From contig DGQM01000017.1 in the NCBI GenBank assembly GCA_002389765.1, positions 2,240 to 8,116 of the forward strand: a DNA stretch of 5,877 nt, read 5' to 3'. Source of the DNA: Bacteroidetes bacterium UBA4414 (GTDB taxonomy: Bacteria > Bacteroidota > Bacteroidia > Chitinophagales > Chitinophagaceae). The translations under genes and the position numbers were made by a program. This document shows positions 1 to 5,431 of this stretch, in pieces (within the stretch, counting starts at the first letter, position 1; each line of letters begins with the position of its first letter). The notes under the pieces were generated by a model. That model searched no databases. It was not told the DNA's origin and worked only from the letters and a program-made list of their open reading frames with translations.

Positions 1-870
1 CAGGTTGAGTGCATCAAGCTCGTATAAATATTTATACAGATTTTTGGCGGCCTCTTTCATATTGGCTGTTGGCGATAGATTACGGACAACTTTGTATTTG
101 TTTAATTGCTGTGCATAGCCAAATGTTAATAGTGCAGTGTTATTGTGGTCGATATCGACAATGTTATCAGTAGATAATATTACTCTTGTGTTTGGAGCGT
201 AGTGTTTTTTGAAAAGTCCAGGAGATTCAAGTTTTTCTTGAGGGTTTGCAAAAATTACGTTTTCACTTACCTCATACAGTTCTTCTATCGTTACAGAACC
301 TTGCCTCAATACTTTTATTACGCCCCCCTCTACTTTTACTACAGTAGATTCTATCCCATTATCAGCTTCTCCGCCATCCAATATATATGGTACTAATCTG
401 TTTAGTTGCTTATATACATGCAACGCACTCGTTGGGCTTACAGACATAAACTTATTGGCGCTTGGTGCTGCCACAGGAAATGGTAAAAGTTCTAATAACT
501 GCCTTGTAATAGGGTGGTTGGGTATACGTATTGCTACAGTATTATTACCGCCAGTTACTATGTCTGGTATATGATTGCCTTTTGGTAAAATAATGCTTAA
601 TGGTCCGGGGCTAAAACGTTCAAATAATCGGTATGCTAAATCCGGTACTCCTGCTGCAATATTTCCAACAGCATTAATATCGTAGCAATGTACTATCAGC
701 GGGTTGTTTGTTGGTCTGCCTTTTATAGTAAATACATTTCTTACTGCACTATCTGAATATGCATTGCAGCCAAGACCATAAACAGTCTCTGTAGGTATGG
801 CAACTGTCTTTCCTTTTGCTAATAAGTTGGCAGCAAAGTATACGTCTGTTCCTATAATAGTATCTAACAT
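1..870 (-). CDS. sua5: L-threonylcarbamoyladenylate synthase, Sua5/YrdC family (C-terminus cut by window edge)
   Basis: The reverse strand is open from an ATG at 870-868 to the window edge, giving 290 codons without a stop. The protein makes threonylcarbamoyl-AMP from threonine, bicarbonate and ATP, the first step of the t6A37 modification of ANN-decoding tRNAs in the cytoplasm. The YrdC domain spans about residues 5-200, with PTETVYGLG at 26-34, KGRP at 50-53 followed by PLIVH, PSAN at 136-139 and ESTVV at 174-178. A Sua5-type linker, SPGLFKKHYAP, follows at 216-226 and leads into the small C-terminal Sua5 domain, so this is the long two-domain form rather than short TsaC. Full-length Sua5 proteins are usually about 310-350 residues, so perhaps 20-60 are missing. 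The start lies 3 bases after the stop of the DUF6671-like gene, implying co-transcription and probably translational coupling. No Shine-Dalgarno is evident. The family call is firm. Confidence 0.95.
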   Translation of the reverse strand, partial: MLDTIIGTDVYFAANLLAKGKTVAIPTETVYGLGCNAYSDSAVRNVFTIKGRPTNNPLIVHCYDINAVGNIAAGVPDLAYRLFERFSPGPLSIILPKGNHIPDIVTGGNNTVAIRIPNHPITRQLLELLPFPVAAPSANKFMSVSPTSALHVYKQLNRLVPYILDGGEADNGIESTVVKVEGGVIKVLRQGSVTIEELYEVSENVIFANPQEKLESPGLFKKHYAPNTRVILSTDNIVDIDHNNTALLTFGYAQQLNKYKVVRNLSPTANMKEAAKNLYKYLYELDALNL

Positions 871-873
871 AGT

Positions 874-1722
874 TTATGGATTACAATTGTCGCAAAACAT
901 CGGGTCTTCCTTTGTTTTGCCTTTCGGATAAAGTTTTTCAGATGAGTGGCTACATTTTTTGCATTTATAGATAAGGCTTTTGATGCTTCGGGTAGGCAGC
1001 ATACAAACACTGCATGGCAAACCTTCTATTACATCTGTAACGTCAAAGCCTGGTGAGCCACATGTTGGGCAACATGTATCTATTTTCTCAATTAGTTTTT
1101 CTATAGCTAGTGCTATAATCTTCATTCTTGTAGGATTCAGATGTGCTCGCATATCTGTTTCTACGAATACACTGCTTCTGATTGATAATAGACTCTTGAA
1201 TTTTTCTTCTAATTCACTCCAGCTTGTGATTCCTTTATAGATGTGTTGATTGCTGTCTTTTGCATCTCTAAGAATCAATGCATGTTCTGGAAAACCCGCA
1301 TTTGTTGCAAATGTTTTCAGTGCGTCCCAAGTGTTTATTTCTTCTCCTCCAAAGTTGGTGTTTGTACTAGTAATGCGTGCAGCTATTTCAATGTCGTTCT
1401 GCGTGTCTTTCAGCAAAATAAGCTCTTCATCTGCCGGTATAAACATACGTACCGGATGTGGCCCGAATGAGCCCTCGCTTGCTACAGCGAGGGTTTCATT
1501 CATAGCCTTGCAGGCAGCTATACATTTTTGTCTTGCTGTTGCTAATGGGTCAAGTGTACGCTCAACCTCTCCTGAAAATGTGCCGAACATATCTGTATTG
1601 AAGCTGCTTGTAGCTGGTACAACAACCTGAACACCCAATACCTTTTCTAAAAGCGGACCTACTACACGCTCTTTTCCGTGCATAGTAGCTATCACTAATT
1701 TTCTGCCTTTGAACATCTGCAT
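874..1722 (-). CDS. DUF6671-like protein with two C-terminal zinc-ribbon-like Cys sets
   Basis: A 282-aa soluble protein of unknown function that I recognise as resembling the DUF6671 family. Residues 6-100 carry the conserved-looking part: GRKLVIATMHGKE (6-18), a DT-x2-GTFSGE-type segment (43-52), then LDPLATAR (57-64) and ASEGSFGPHP (81-90). The C-terminal 70 residues carry four CxxC pairs: C218/C221, C237/C240, C254/C257 and C277/C280, most simply two four-cysteine zinc sites. There is no signal peptide or membrane segment, so it is probably cytoplasmic. Translation may start at Met1 (1722) or Met3 (1716); MFKGRK from Met3 is the more usual-looking N-terminus. It starts 7 bases after the small coiled-coil gene and ends 3 bases before sua5, so it is inside an operon. 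The N-terminal layout faintly recalls ITPase/YjjX-type NTP pyrophosphatases, but this is only inference. No enzymatic activity can be assigned. Confidence 0.85.
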   Translation of the reverse strand: MQMFKGRKLVIATMHGKERVVGPLLEKVLGVQVVVPATSSFNTDMFGTFSGEVERTLDPLATARQKCIAACKAMNETLAVASEGSFGPHPVRMFIPADEELILLKDTQNDIEIAARITSTNTNFGGEEINTWDALKTFATNAGFPEHALILRDAKDSNQHIYKGITSWSELEEKFKSLLSIRSSVFVETDMRAHLNPTRMKIIALAIEKLIEKIDTCCPTCGSPGFDVTDVIEGLPCSVCMLPTRSIKSLIYKCKKCSHSSEKLYPKGKTKEDPMFCDNCNP

Positions 1723-1729
1723 TAGTAGA

Positions 1730-1978
1730 CTACATCTTCAGCGAAATATCTGCACTTATATCTATCATCCCATTCGACGAGCGGACATTTTTCAATAACT
1801 CATTTCTATAATTCTGCAGTTCTATTATTCTTCTCTCAGAGTTTTTGATGTCTTCTTCGTTTTGTAATCCATCAATTTTTGCTTTGTGAAATTCGATTTT
1901 CACATCTACCAGATTTGTGATTAAGCGTTCTGCCTGTAGTTTATCAAACCTGCCGTTTACTAATTTCAGTGTGTCCAT
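1730..1978 (-). CDS. small conserved-looking hypothetical protein, probably helical/coiled coil (82 aa)
   Basis: An 82-aa protein that starts MDTLKLVNGRFD and continues into a charged helical stretch (about residues 14-66) with Leu/Ile spacing suggestive of a coiled coil, including a KNSERRIIELQNYRNELL segment at 45-62. The C-terminal 12 residues look like a short beta segment (MIDISADISLKM). I recall similar roughly 80-residue proteins of unknown function in Bacteroidota with a KLxxGxFxxxEA-type N-terminus, but I know of no assigned role. It has no cysteines, signal peptide or membrane segment. It starts 13 bases after the icd stop, in an A-rich context (ACTAAAAAAACAT before ATG) without a clear Shine-Dalgarno, and ends 7 bases before the DUF6671-like gene. 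Operon placement and intact reading support a real gene; function is unknown. Confidence 0.75.
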   Translation of the reverse strand: MDTLKLVNGRFDKLQAERLITNLVDVKIEFHKAKIDGLQNEEDIKNSERRIIELQNYRNELLKNVRSSNGMIDISADISLKM

Positions 1979-1991
1979 ATGTTTTTTTAGT

Positions 1992-3479
1992 TTATTGACC
2001 TTGTGCTGCTGTGAATGCCGGTTGCCCGTCCATCAGGTATAGATTTTCTGTTTTTATGATTTCCAGGTTTCTGTTCTGTATTTTTTGTAGCAGGTCTATC
2101 ACTGCCTGATAACTCACACCATTTTTCATGTCATTTTTAAACCTGCACCTCCAATGGTCTGTACAGAATGTTTCAGGGAAGCCGTTCGGCCACACTTTTG
2201 TGCCTCTGTTTGTAATCATGTTCAGTTGCAGCCCTGCTGATTCCAGGTCTTTAATTTTTGCTGCCAGTTCTTCTGCATCTCTGTTTTTGTATTGCAAGAA
2301 GACATCCACGCCTACAAGTTCTTTTATTGCAGGTTTAGTAGGAGTTACTTTGATGTTGAAACCAGCTCTGGCTTTAGAGTAGTCTACAGCTTTTAAGATG
2401 GATGGTTTTTGTCCCAGCCTTTCAATCACTGCCTCTGCAAACTCTTTTGTTCCCAACGATTTTACTGAAGTGCCTTCTTTATAGATGTCGTATGTATGAT
2501 GTCCATCTTCCAGTGTTTTCAGCCATGCGTTCTGTATTTTTTCTGCTACTGCCTCCTGCCCGATATGCACCAGCATTTGGATAGCTCCTAAAAGTAGCCC
2601 TGAAGGGTTGGCTTTGTTTTGCCCTGCAATTCTTGGTGCAGATCCATGTATGGCTTCGAACATAGCAAAGCCTTCGCCTATGTTTGCACTACCTGCCAGT
2701 CCAACAGATCCTGTTATTTGTGCAGCAACGTCGCTCAGGATGTCGCCATACAAGTTTGGCATCACAATCACGTCAAAAGCTTCCGGTGTGTCTGCCAGTT
2801 TTGCGGCGCCTATATCTATTATCCAGTGCTCTTTTTCTATTTCAGGATATTCTGCACCAACCTCGTCAAACATCTTATGAAACAACCCATCTGTCATCTT
2901 CATGATGTTGTCTTTTGTGAAGCAGGTAACTTTTTTGCGGCCGTATGCTTTTGCATATTCAAAGGCATAGCGTATTATTTTCTCTGTACCCGGTTTTGAT
3001 ATCAGTTTCAGACATTGTATTACTTCATCTGTTTGCTGATGCTCTATACCCGCATACAGGTCTTCTTCATTCTCGCGAACTATTACTACATCCATTACAG
3101 GGTGTTTGGTTTGTACAAACGGGTGGTAAGAAACACATGGCCTTACGTTTGCATACAGCCCCAGTACTTTACGCGTTGTAACATTTAGGCTCTTAAATCC
3201 GCCGCCTTGTGGTGTTGTAATTGGCGCTTTCAGGAATACTTTCGTTTTCCTTAGTGAGTCCCAAGCGCTGCTGTCTATACCTGCAGAGTTGCCTCGCATG
3301 TAAACCTTCTCGCCGATTTCTATTTCTTCAATTTCAAGTGCTGCACCTGCTTTTTTCAGAATGTGCAATGTTGCTTCCATAATTTCTGGGCCAATACCAT
3401 CGCCGTATGCTACTGTAATAGGTACAGGCGTTGTCTCAAGTTTCGCGTTCGCAGTTGCGTTCATTGTGCTTGTTTGCAT
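1992..3479 (-). CDS. icd: isocitrate dehydrogenase, probably NADP-dependent, with C-terminal extension domain
   Basis: Oxidatively decarboxylates isocitrate to 2-oxoglutarate in the TCA cycle (cytoplasmic). With the start chosen here (MQTSTMNA) it is 495 aa. GDGIGPE lies at 26-32. Isocitrate contacts are present as S97, N99, R103, R113 and R135 (SLNVTTR, NVRP, VRENEEDLYAGIE), with K189 in TKDN and the metal-binding aspartates D222, D246 and D250 (NLYGDILSD). The cofactor loop is HGSAPRIAGQNKANP at 278-292. R283 replaces the Asp usual in NAD-dependent relatives, suggesting NADP. Residues from about 370 form the extra domain typical of Thermus/Rickettsia-type enzymes (DVFLQYKNRDAEEL, TKVWPNGF). 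The reading frame stays open upstream to a GTG at 3530, but that stretch is the terminator hairpin 3527-3502, so a start at 3479 (or ATG 3464) is preferred. There is no evident Shine-Dalgarno. It leads the operon ending in sua5. Confidence 0.95.
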   Translation of the reverse strand: MQTSTMNATANAKLETTPVPITVAYGDGIGPEIMEATLHILKKAGAALEIEEIEIGEKVYMRGNSAGIDSSAWDSLRKTKVFLKAPITTPQGGGFKSLNVTTRKVLGLYANVRPCVSYHPFVQTKHPVMDVVIVRENEEDLYAGIEHQQTDEVIQCLKLISKPGTEKIIRYAFEYAKAYGRKKVTCFTKDNIMKMTDGLFHKMFDEVGAEYPEIEKEHWIIDIGAAKLADTPEAFDVIVMPNLYGDILSDVAAQITGSVGLAGSANIGEGFAMFEAIHGSAPRIAGQNKANPSGLLLGAIQMLVHIGQEAVAEKIQNAWLKTLEDGHHTYDIYKEGTSVKSLGTKEFAEAVIERLGQKPSILKAVDYSKARAGFNIKVTPTKPAIKELVGVDVFLQYKNRDAEELAAKIKDLESAGLQLNMITNRGTKVWPNGFPETFCTDHWRCRFKNDMKNGVSYQAVIDLLQKIQNRNLEIIKTENLYLMDGQPAFTAAQGQ

Positions 3480-3501
3480 ATCTATTGTGTATTTAAGTGC
3501 A

Positions 3502-3527
3502 TAAAAAAAGCGAAGTATAACTTCGCT
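3502..3527 (-). terminator. intrinsic terminator after the purK unit
   Basis: Read on the minus strand, a perfect 8-bp stem AGCGAAGT / ACTTCGCT with a 3-base loop (TAT) runs directly into seven T. The hairpin starts 6 bases after the stop of the small ORF that follows purK, and ends 22 bases before the chosen icd start. There is no T-run in the plus direction, so it acts on minus-strand transcripts only. It separates the purK unit from the icd operon, unless an icd promoter lies further upstream and the hairpin acts as a leader attenuator. Confidence 0.85.
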
Positions 3528-3533
3528 CACGTT

Positions 3534-3665
3534 TCAATATTTAAATTTGTATTCCTCAACAATTAATACCGCACCAATCATGTTTTTCACAAATGCTGTT
3601 TTGAAGACAGCATCGTGTTCACTTGAAAAGTGATAGTTACTCAGTTTAATCTTATTGTTGTCCAT
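3534..3665 (-). CDS. candidate small protein, 43 aa, overlapping the end of purK
   Basis: A short ORF of 43 codons plus TGA, from an ATG at 3665-3663. The product begins MDNNKIKLSNYHFSSEHDAV and ends in a hydrophobic stretch with a charged tail (MIGAVLIVEEYKFKY). Support for coding: the ATG overlaps the last 14 bases of purK in another frame; the sequence AAGAGG stands 5 bases before the ATG, the best Shine-Dalgarno in the window; and the terminator starts 6 bases after its stop, so the transcript ends just where the ORF ends. The hydrophobic run (about residues 29-36) is too short for a clear transmembrane helix. I do not recognise the protein and cannot give a function. The same bases contain two inverted repeats, so a structured 3' RNA region is the competing explanation. 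Confidence 0.5.
   Translation of the reverse strand: MDNNKIKLSNYHFSSEHDAVFKTAFVKNMIGAVLIVEEYKFKY
3593..3633 (-). repeat. two consecutive inverted repeats inside the small ORF
   Basis: First in minus-strand order is TCACTT-TTC-AAGTGA (3633-3619, 6-bp stem). Next is ATGCTGT-CTTCAAA-ACAGCAT (3613-3593, 7-bp stem). Neither is followed by a T-run, so they are not terminators by themselves. Together with the terminator downstream they make three potential stems in about 130 bases. Stems of 6-7 bp arise by chance fairly often in AT-rich DNA, so RNA function is only a possibility. Confidence 0.4.
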
Positions 3666-4791
3666 ATGAGCCTCTTAATATGTGGCGAATCATTGTAGCT
3701 TTTGAAAGTGCGTTTTCGATTGAATCTTCTGTTATATTAATGTGTCCCATTCTGCTACCTGTAGTGCCTTCTCTATTGCCATACAAATGCATGTGTACAT
3801 CGTTAGAGCAGAGTATTACTTTCAGTGCGTCTTCTATACTTTTCTTTCTGTATGCTGCCGGTTCAAAGACATTTACTAACACACTGCTGTTTTTCAGGCT
3901 CGTATCGCCCATTGGCAGTCCCAGCATTACGCGTAGTTGTTGCTCGTACTGAGAAGTAGTGCAGGATTCTACCGTATGGTGTCCACTGTTATGTGGCCTT
4001 GGTGCCAATTCGTTTACCAGCAATCTGCCGTCTGCAGTCAGAAACATTTCTACTGCAAGTATCCCAACCAGATTGAGCGCCTCTGCTGTTTTAATGGCTA
4101 TGTTGCAGGCTTCTATTGCTTTGTTTTGTGGTATATGTGCCGGGCATAGCTGAAAGTCGAGCACCATTTGTTGTTTGTTGAATATCATCATTACCGGGTC
4201 GTAACATTCAACCGTACCCTTTTCATTTCTTGATACGATAACCGATATTTCGTGTTTTATGTCTATCAACTCCTCCAGAAAGCACGGTTCATCAAAAGCT
4301 CTGTCAATATCTTCTACGGTATTAAGTATTATACTCCCTTTGCCATCGTGGTTACTTTTGCATTTTTTCAAGCAGCCTGGAAGCATGTGTATATTTTCTG
4401 ATAAATCCTTTTTGTTTAAAATTGGTACAAGAGATGCTACAGGTATATCGTAAGTTTCAAGAAATTTCTTCTGTATGTATCTGTCCTGAATGATGTCTAT
4501 TATATCGGGTGATGGATAAACTTTCACTCCCATTTTTACAAGATCTTTTAGAGCATGTGTATTTACCGTCTCTTTCTCTATTGTTATGATGTCCAAATTT
4601 TGCCCAAAGTCTATTACATCTTCATAATTCATCGGGTCGCCTACTTTAAAAGAGCTTGTATATCGTGCTCCCGGAGAATTTGGGTCTTTATCCATTACCG
4701 AGACATTGAGGCCATAGTCTATGGCGTGCCTTATCAACATAGTACCTAGCTGGTCCCCGCCAAGTATTCCTATCTTTAGTTGGTCTAACAT
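3652..4791 (-). CDS. purK: N5-carboxyaminoimidazole ribonucleotide synthase (PurK), ATP-grasp
   Basis: Converts AIR, bicarbonate and ATP to N5-CAIR in de novo purine synthesis (cytoplasmic). The 379-aa length fits the family. GILGGDQLGTML at 8-19 is the N-terminal pre-ATP-grasp signature. The ATP-grasp domain covers about 105-290, with DGKGS at 149-153, FLEELIDIKHEISVIVSRN at 171-189, LVGILAVEMF at 241-250 and the strong PurK signature NELAPRPHNSGHHT (260-273), followed by TTSQYEQQLR and GLPMGD. The C-terminal domain has MGHINI at 348-353. Two motifs depart from the PurK norm: the ATP lid loop, usually GGYDGxG, reads SNHDGKG (146-152), and the segment usually like RPGRKMGH reads TTGSRMGH (343-350). 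The ATG lies about 16 bases after a TAnnTTTG element, with no Shine-Dalgarno. The partner purE is not in the window. A diverged but functional PurK is the simplest reading. Confidence 0.92.
   Translation of the reverse strand: MLDQLKIGILGGDQLGTMLIRHAIDYGLNVSVMDKDPNSPGARYTSSFKVGDPMNYEDVIDFGQNLDIITIEKETVNTHALKDLVKMGVKVYPSPDIIDIIQDRYIQKKFLETYDIPVASLVPILNKKDLSENIHMLPGCLKKCKSNHDGKGSIILNTVEDIDRAFDEPCFLEELIDIKHEISVIVSRNEKGTVECYDPVMMIFNKQQMVLDFQLCPAHIPQNKAIEACNIAIKTAEALNLVGILAVEMFLTADGRLLVNELAPRPHNSGHHTVESCTTSQYEQQLRVMLGLPMGDTSLKNSSVLVNVFEPAAYRKKSIEDALKVILCSNDVHMHLYGNREGTTGSRMGHINITEDSIENALSKATMIRHILRGSYGQQ
3671..3676 (-). promoter_or_regulatory. ribosome binding site for the 43-codon ORF
   Basis: The minus strand reads AAGAGG, then CTCAT, then ATG. 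The 6-base purine motif with 5-base spacing lies inside the last purK codons (Arg-Gly region of the C-terminus). It is notable because the other starts in this window have little or no Shine-Dalgarno, and it decides the start chosen for the small ORF. Confidence 0.45.
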
Positions 4792-4806
4792 AACAGATAT
4801 TTAAAC

Positions 4807-4814
4807 CAAAGGTA
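4807..4814 (-). promoter_or_regulatory. Bacteroidota-type -7 promoter element for purK
   Basis: The minus strand reads TACCTTTG, a perfect match to the TAnnTTTG -7 element known from Bacteroidota housekeeping sigma promoters. It ends 15 bases before the purK ATG, which predicts a very short 5' leader of roughly 8-12 bases. I do not find a TTTG -33 element at the usual 19-base spacing, so confidence is moderate. Confidence 0.55.
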
Positions 4815-4817
4815 ATG

Positions 4818-4845
4818 TTACTATTTGTAATGATAGTAATACTAT
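4818..4845. repeat. AT-rich inverted repeat upstream of the purK -7 element
   Basis: The plus strand reads TTACTAT (4818-4824), 8 bases, ATAGTAA (4833-4839), a perfect 7-bp inverted repeat. The second arm is reused in an overlapping dyad, ATAGT-AAT-ACTAT (4833-4845). The repeat sits between the expected -7 and -33 positions of the purK promoter, where a repressor could block polymerase. GTAATG also occurs at 4812, 4827 and 4897. The region is AT-rich, so chance is a real alternative. The rest of 4846-4957 shows no gene or strong structure. Confidence 0.3.
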
Positions 4846-4957
4846 TATTTATGGGAGTATTTATTTTGTTTATACCACTTATTTTAATCACAACTAGTAA
4901 TGTGGGGTATTTGTATAATGTGTATTTGGCAGCAAACAGTGCGAGAGGTAATTGCGT

Positions 4958-4989
4958 AAAAAAATAAATGAGGACAACTAGGCCCTCAT
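4958..4989 (-). terminator. intrinsic terminator after the lipoprotein/DoxX unit
   Basis: On the minus strand ATGAGGGC-CTAGTT-GTCCTCAT forms an 8-bp stem with one G-U pair and a 6-base loop, followed by TTTATTTTTTT. It lies 37 bases after the DoxX stop. The plus strand also has a 6-bp stem followed by G and seven T (4991-4997), so some terminator activity in the opposite direction is possible, but the G-U pair becomes an A-C mismatch there and no plus-strand gene is seen nearby. The minus orientation is favoured. Confidence 0.8.
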
Positions 4990-5026
4990 GTTTTTTTGTT
5001 TGATAGTGTTTGAAAGGAATTATATT

Positions 5027-5431
5027 TCATTTTGCATTATTTCTGTGATTATTGTCGGCCATTATCTGAATAAACGCAGCTATCAATAATAAGTTAAATT
5101 CCACCCCGTTCGTACCGCCACCTACTACATACCAACCTTCATGTCTGTGTACCATAATGATTCCCAACACAAGTATCAGCATCATAATTGACGACGCTAT
5201 ATTTAGTCTAATGTTAGTAAGTAATGCAACAATGCAGAATATATGCGCGAGCTTTATGCACCATGCCAGAAATACACCAAATGGTGCAAAGCCTATTTTG
5301 TCGAGATAATCTCTGCCAAATGATTGAATATCTCCTGATAACATGCCCGGTATGCTGTGCATGAAAAGAATGATGGCTACGCATATACGTAGCCAAACAT
5401 TACTCAGCTTTCTCCCAATTGTACCGGACAT
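5027..5431 (-). CDS. DoxX-family integral membrane protein (134 aa)
   Basis: A small inner-membrane protein with four predicted helices, at about residues 11-30, 46-71, 74-94 and 109-124. The conserved-looking loop HRHEGWYVVGGGTNGVEFN (95-113) before the last helix is typical of DoxX/DoxD-like proteins. Family members are often annotated as putative oxidoreductase or terminal-oxidase subunits, but most have no proven activity, and none should be assumed here. The start ATG at 5431-5429 overlaps the TGA of the lipoprotein gene (TGATG), indicating translational coupling; no separate ribosome binding site is visible. The frame stays open upstream to 5635, but that extension is the out-of-frame shadow of the lipoprotein gene (Cys/Arg/Trp-rich, unlike the membrane part) and is rejected. 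A terminator follows, so this is the last gene of its unit. Confidence 0.85.
   Translation of the reverse strand: MSGTIGRKLSNVWLRICVAIILFMHSIPGMLSGDIQSFGRDYLDKIGFAPFGVFLAWCIKLAHIFCIVALLTNIRLNIASSIMMLILVLGIIMVHRHEGWYVVGGGTNGVEFNLLLIAAFIQIMADNNHRNNAK

Noticed and set aside
202..396. Plus-strand ORF of 64 codons
   Set aside because: Antisense to the sua5 coding region, rich in Tyr/Phe, with no family resemblance; it is a shadow of the firmly supported minus-strand gene.
1250..1630. Plus-strand ORF of 126 codons opposite the DUF6671-like gene
   Set aside because: Antisense shadow of a gene with clear conserved motifs and CxxC pairs; no start signal or context supports it.
2072..2545. Repeated TTCTGTATTTTTT at about 2073 and 2529
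   Set aside because: Both copies lie in icd and encode the same short peptide KIQN by chance; there is no repeat unit beyond it.
3480..3530. 17-residue N-terminal extension of isocitrate dehydrogenase from GTG 3530
   Set aside because: These bases form the intrinsic terminator of the purK unit, and the family N-terminus does not need them.
4688..4891. Minus-strand ORF of 67 codons across the purK start
   Set aside because: It overlaps the purK N-terminus out of frame and runs through the AT-rich promoter region; composition is low complexity (Ile/Asn/Thr) and there is no ribosome binding site.
4846..4957. Possible gene or RNA in the intergenic region before purK
   Set aside because: No ORF of note, no strong stem and no tRNA-like fold was found; it looks like ordinary AT-rich promoter DNA.
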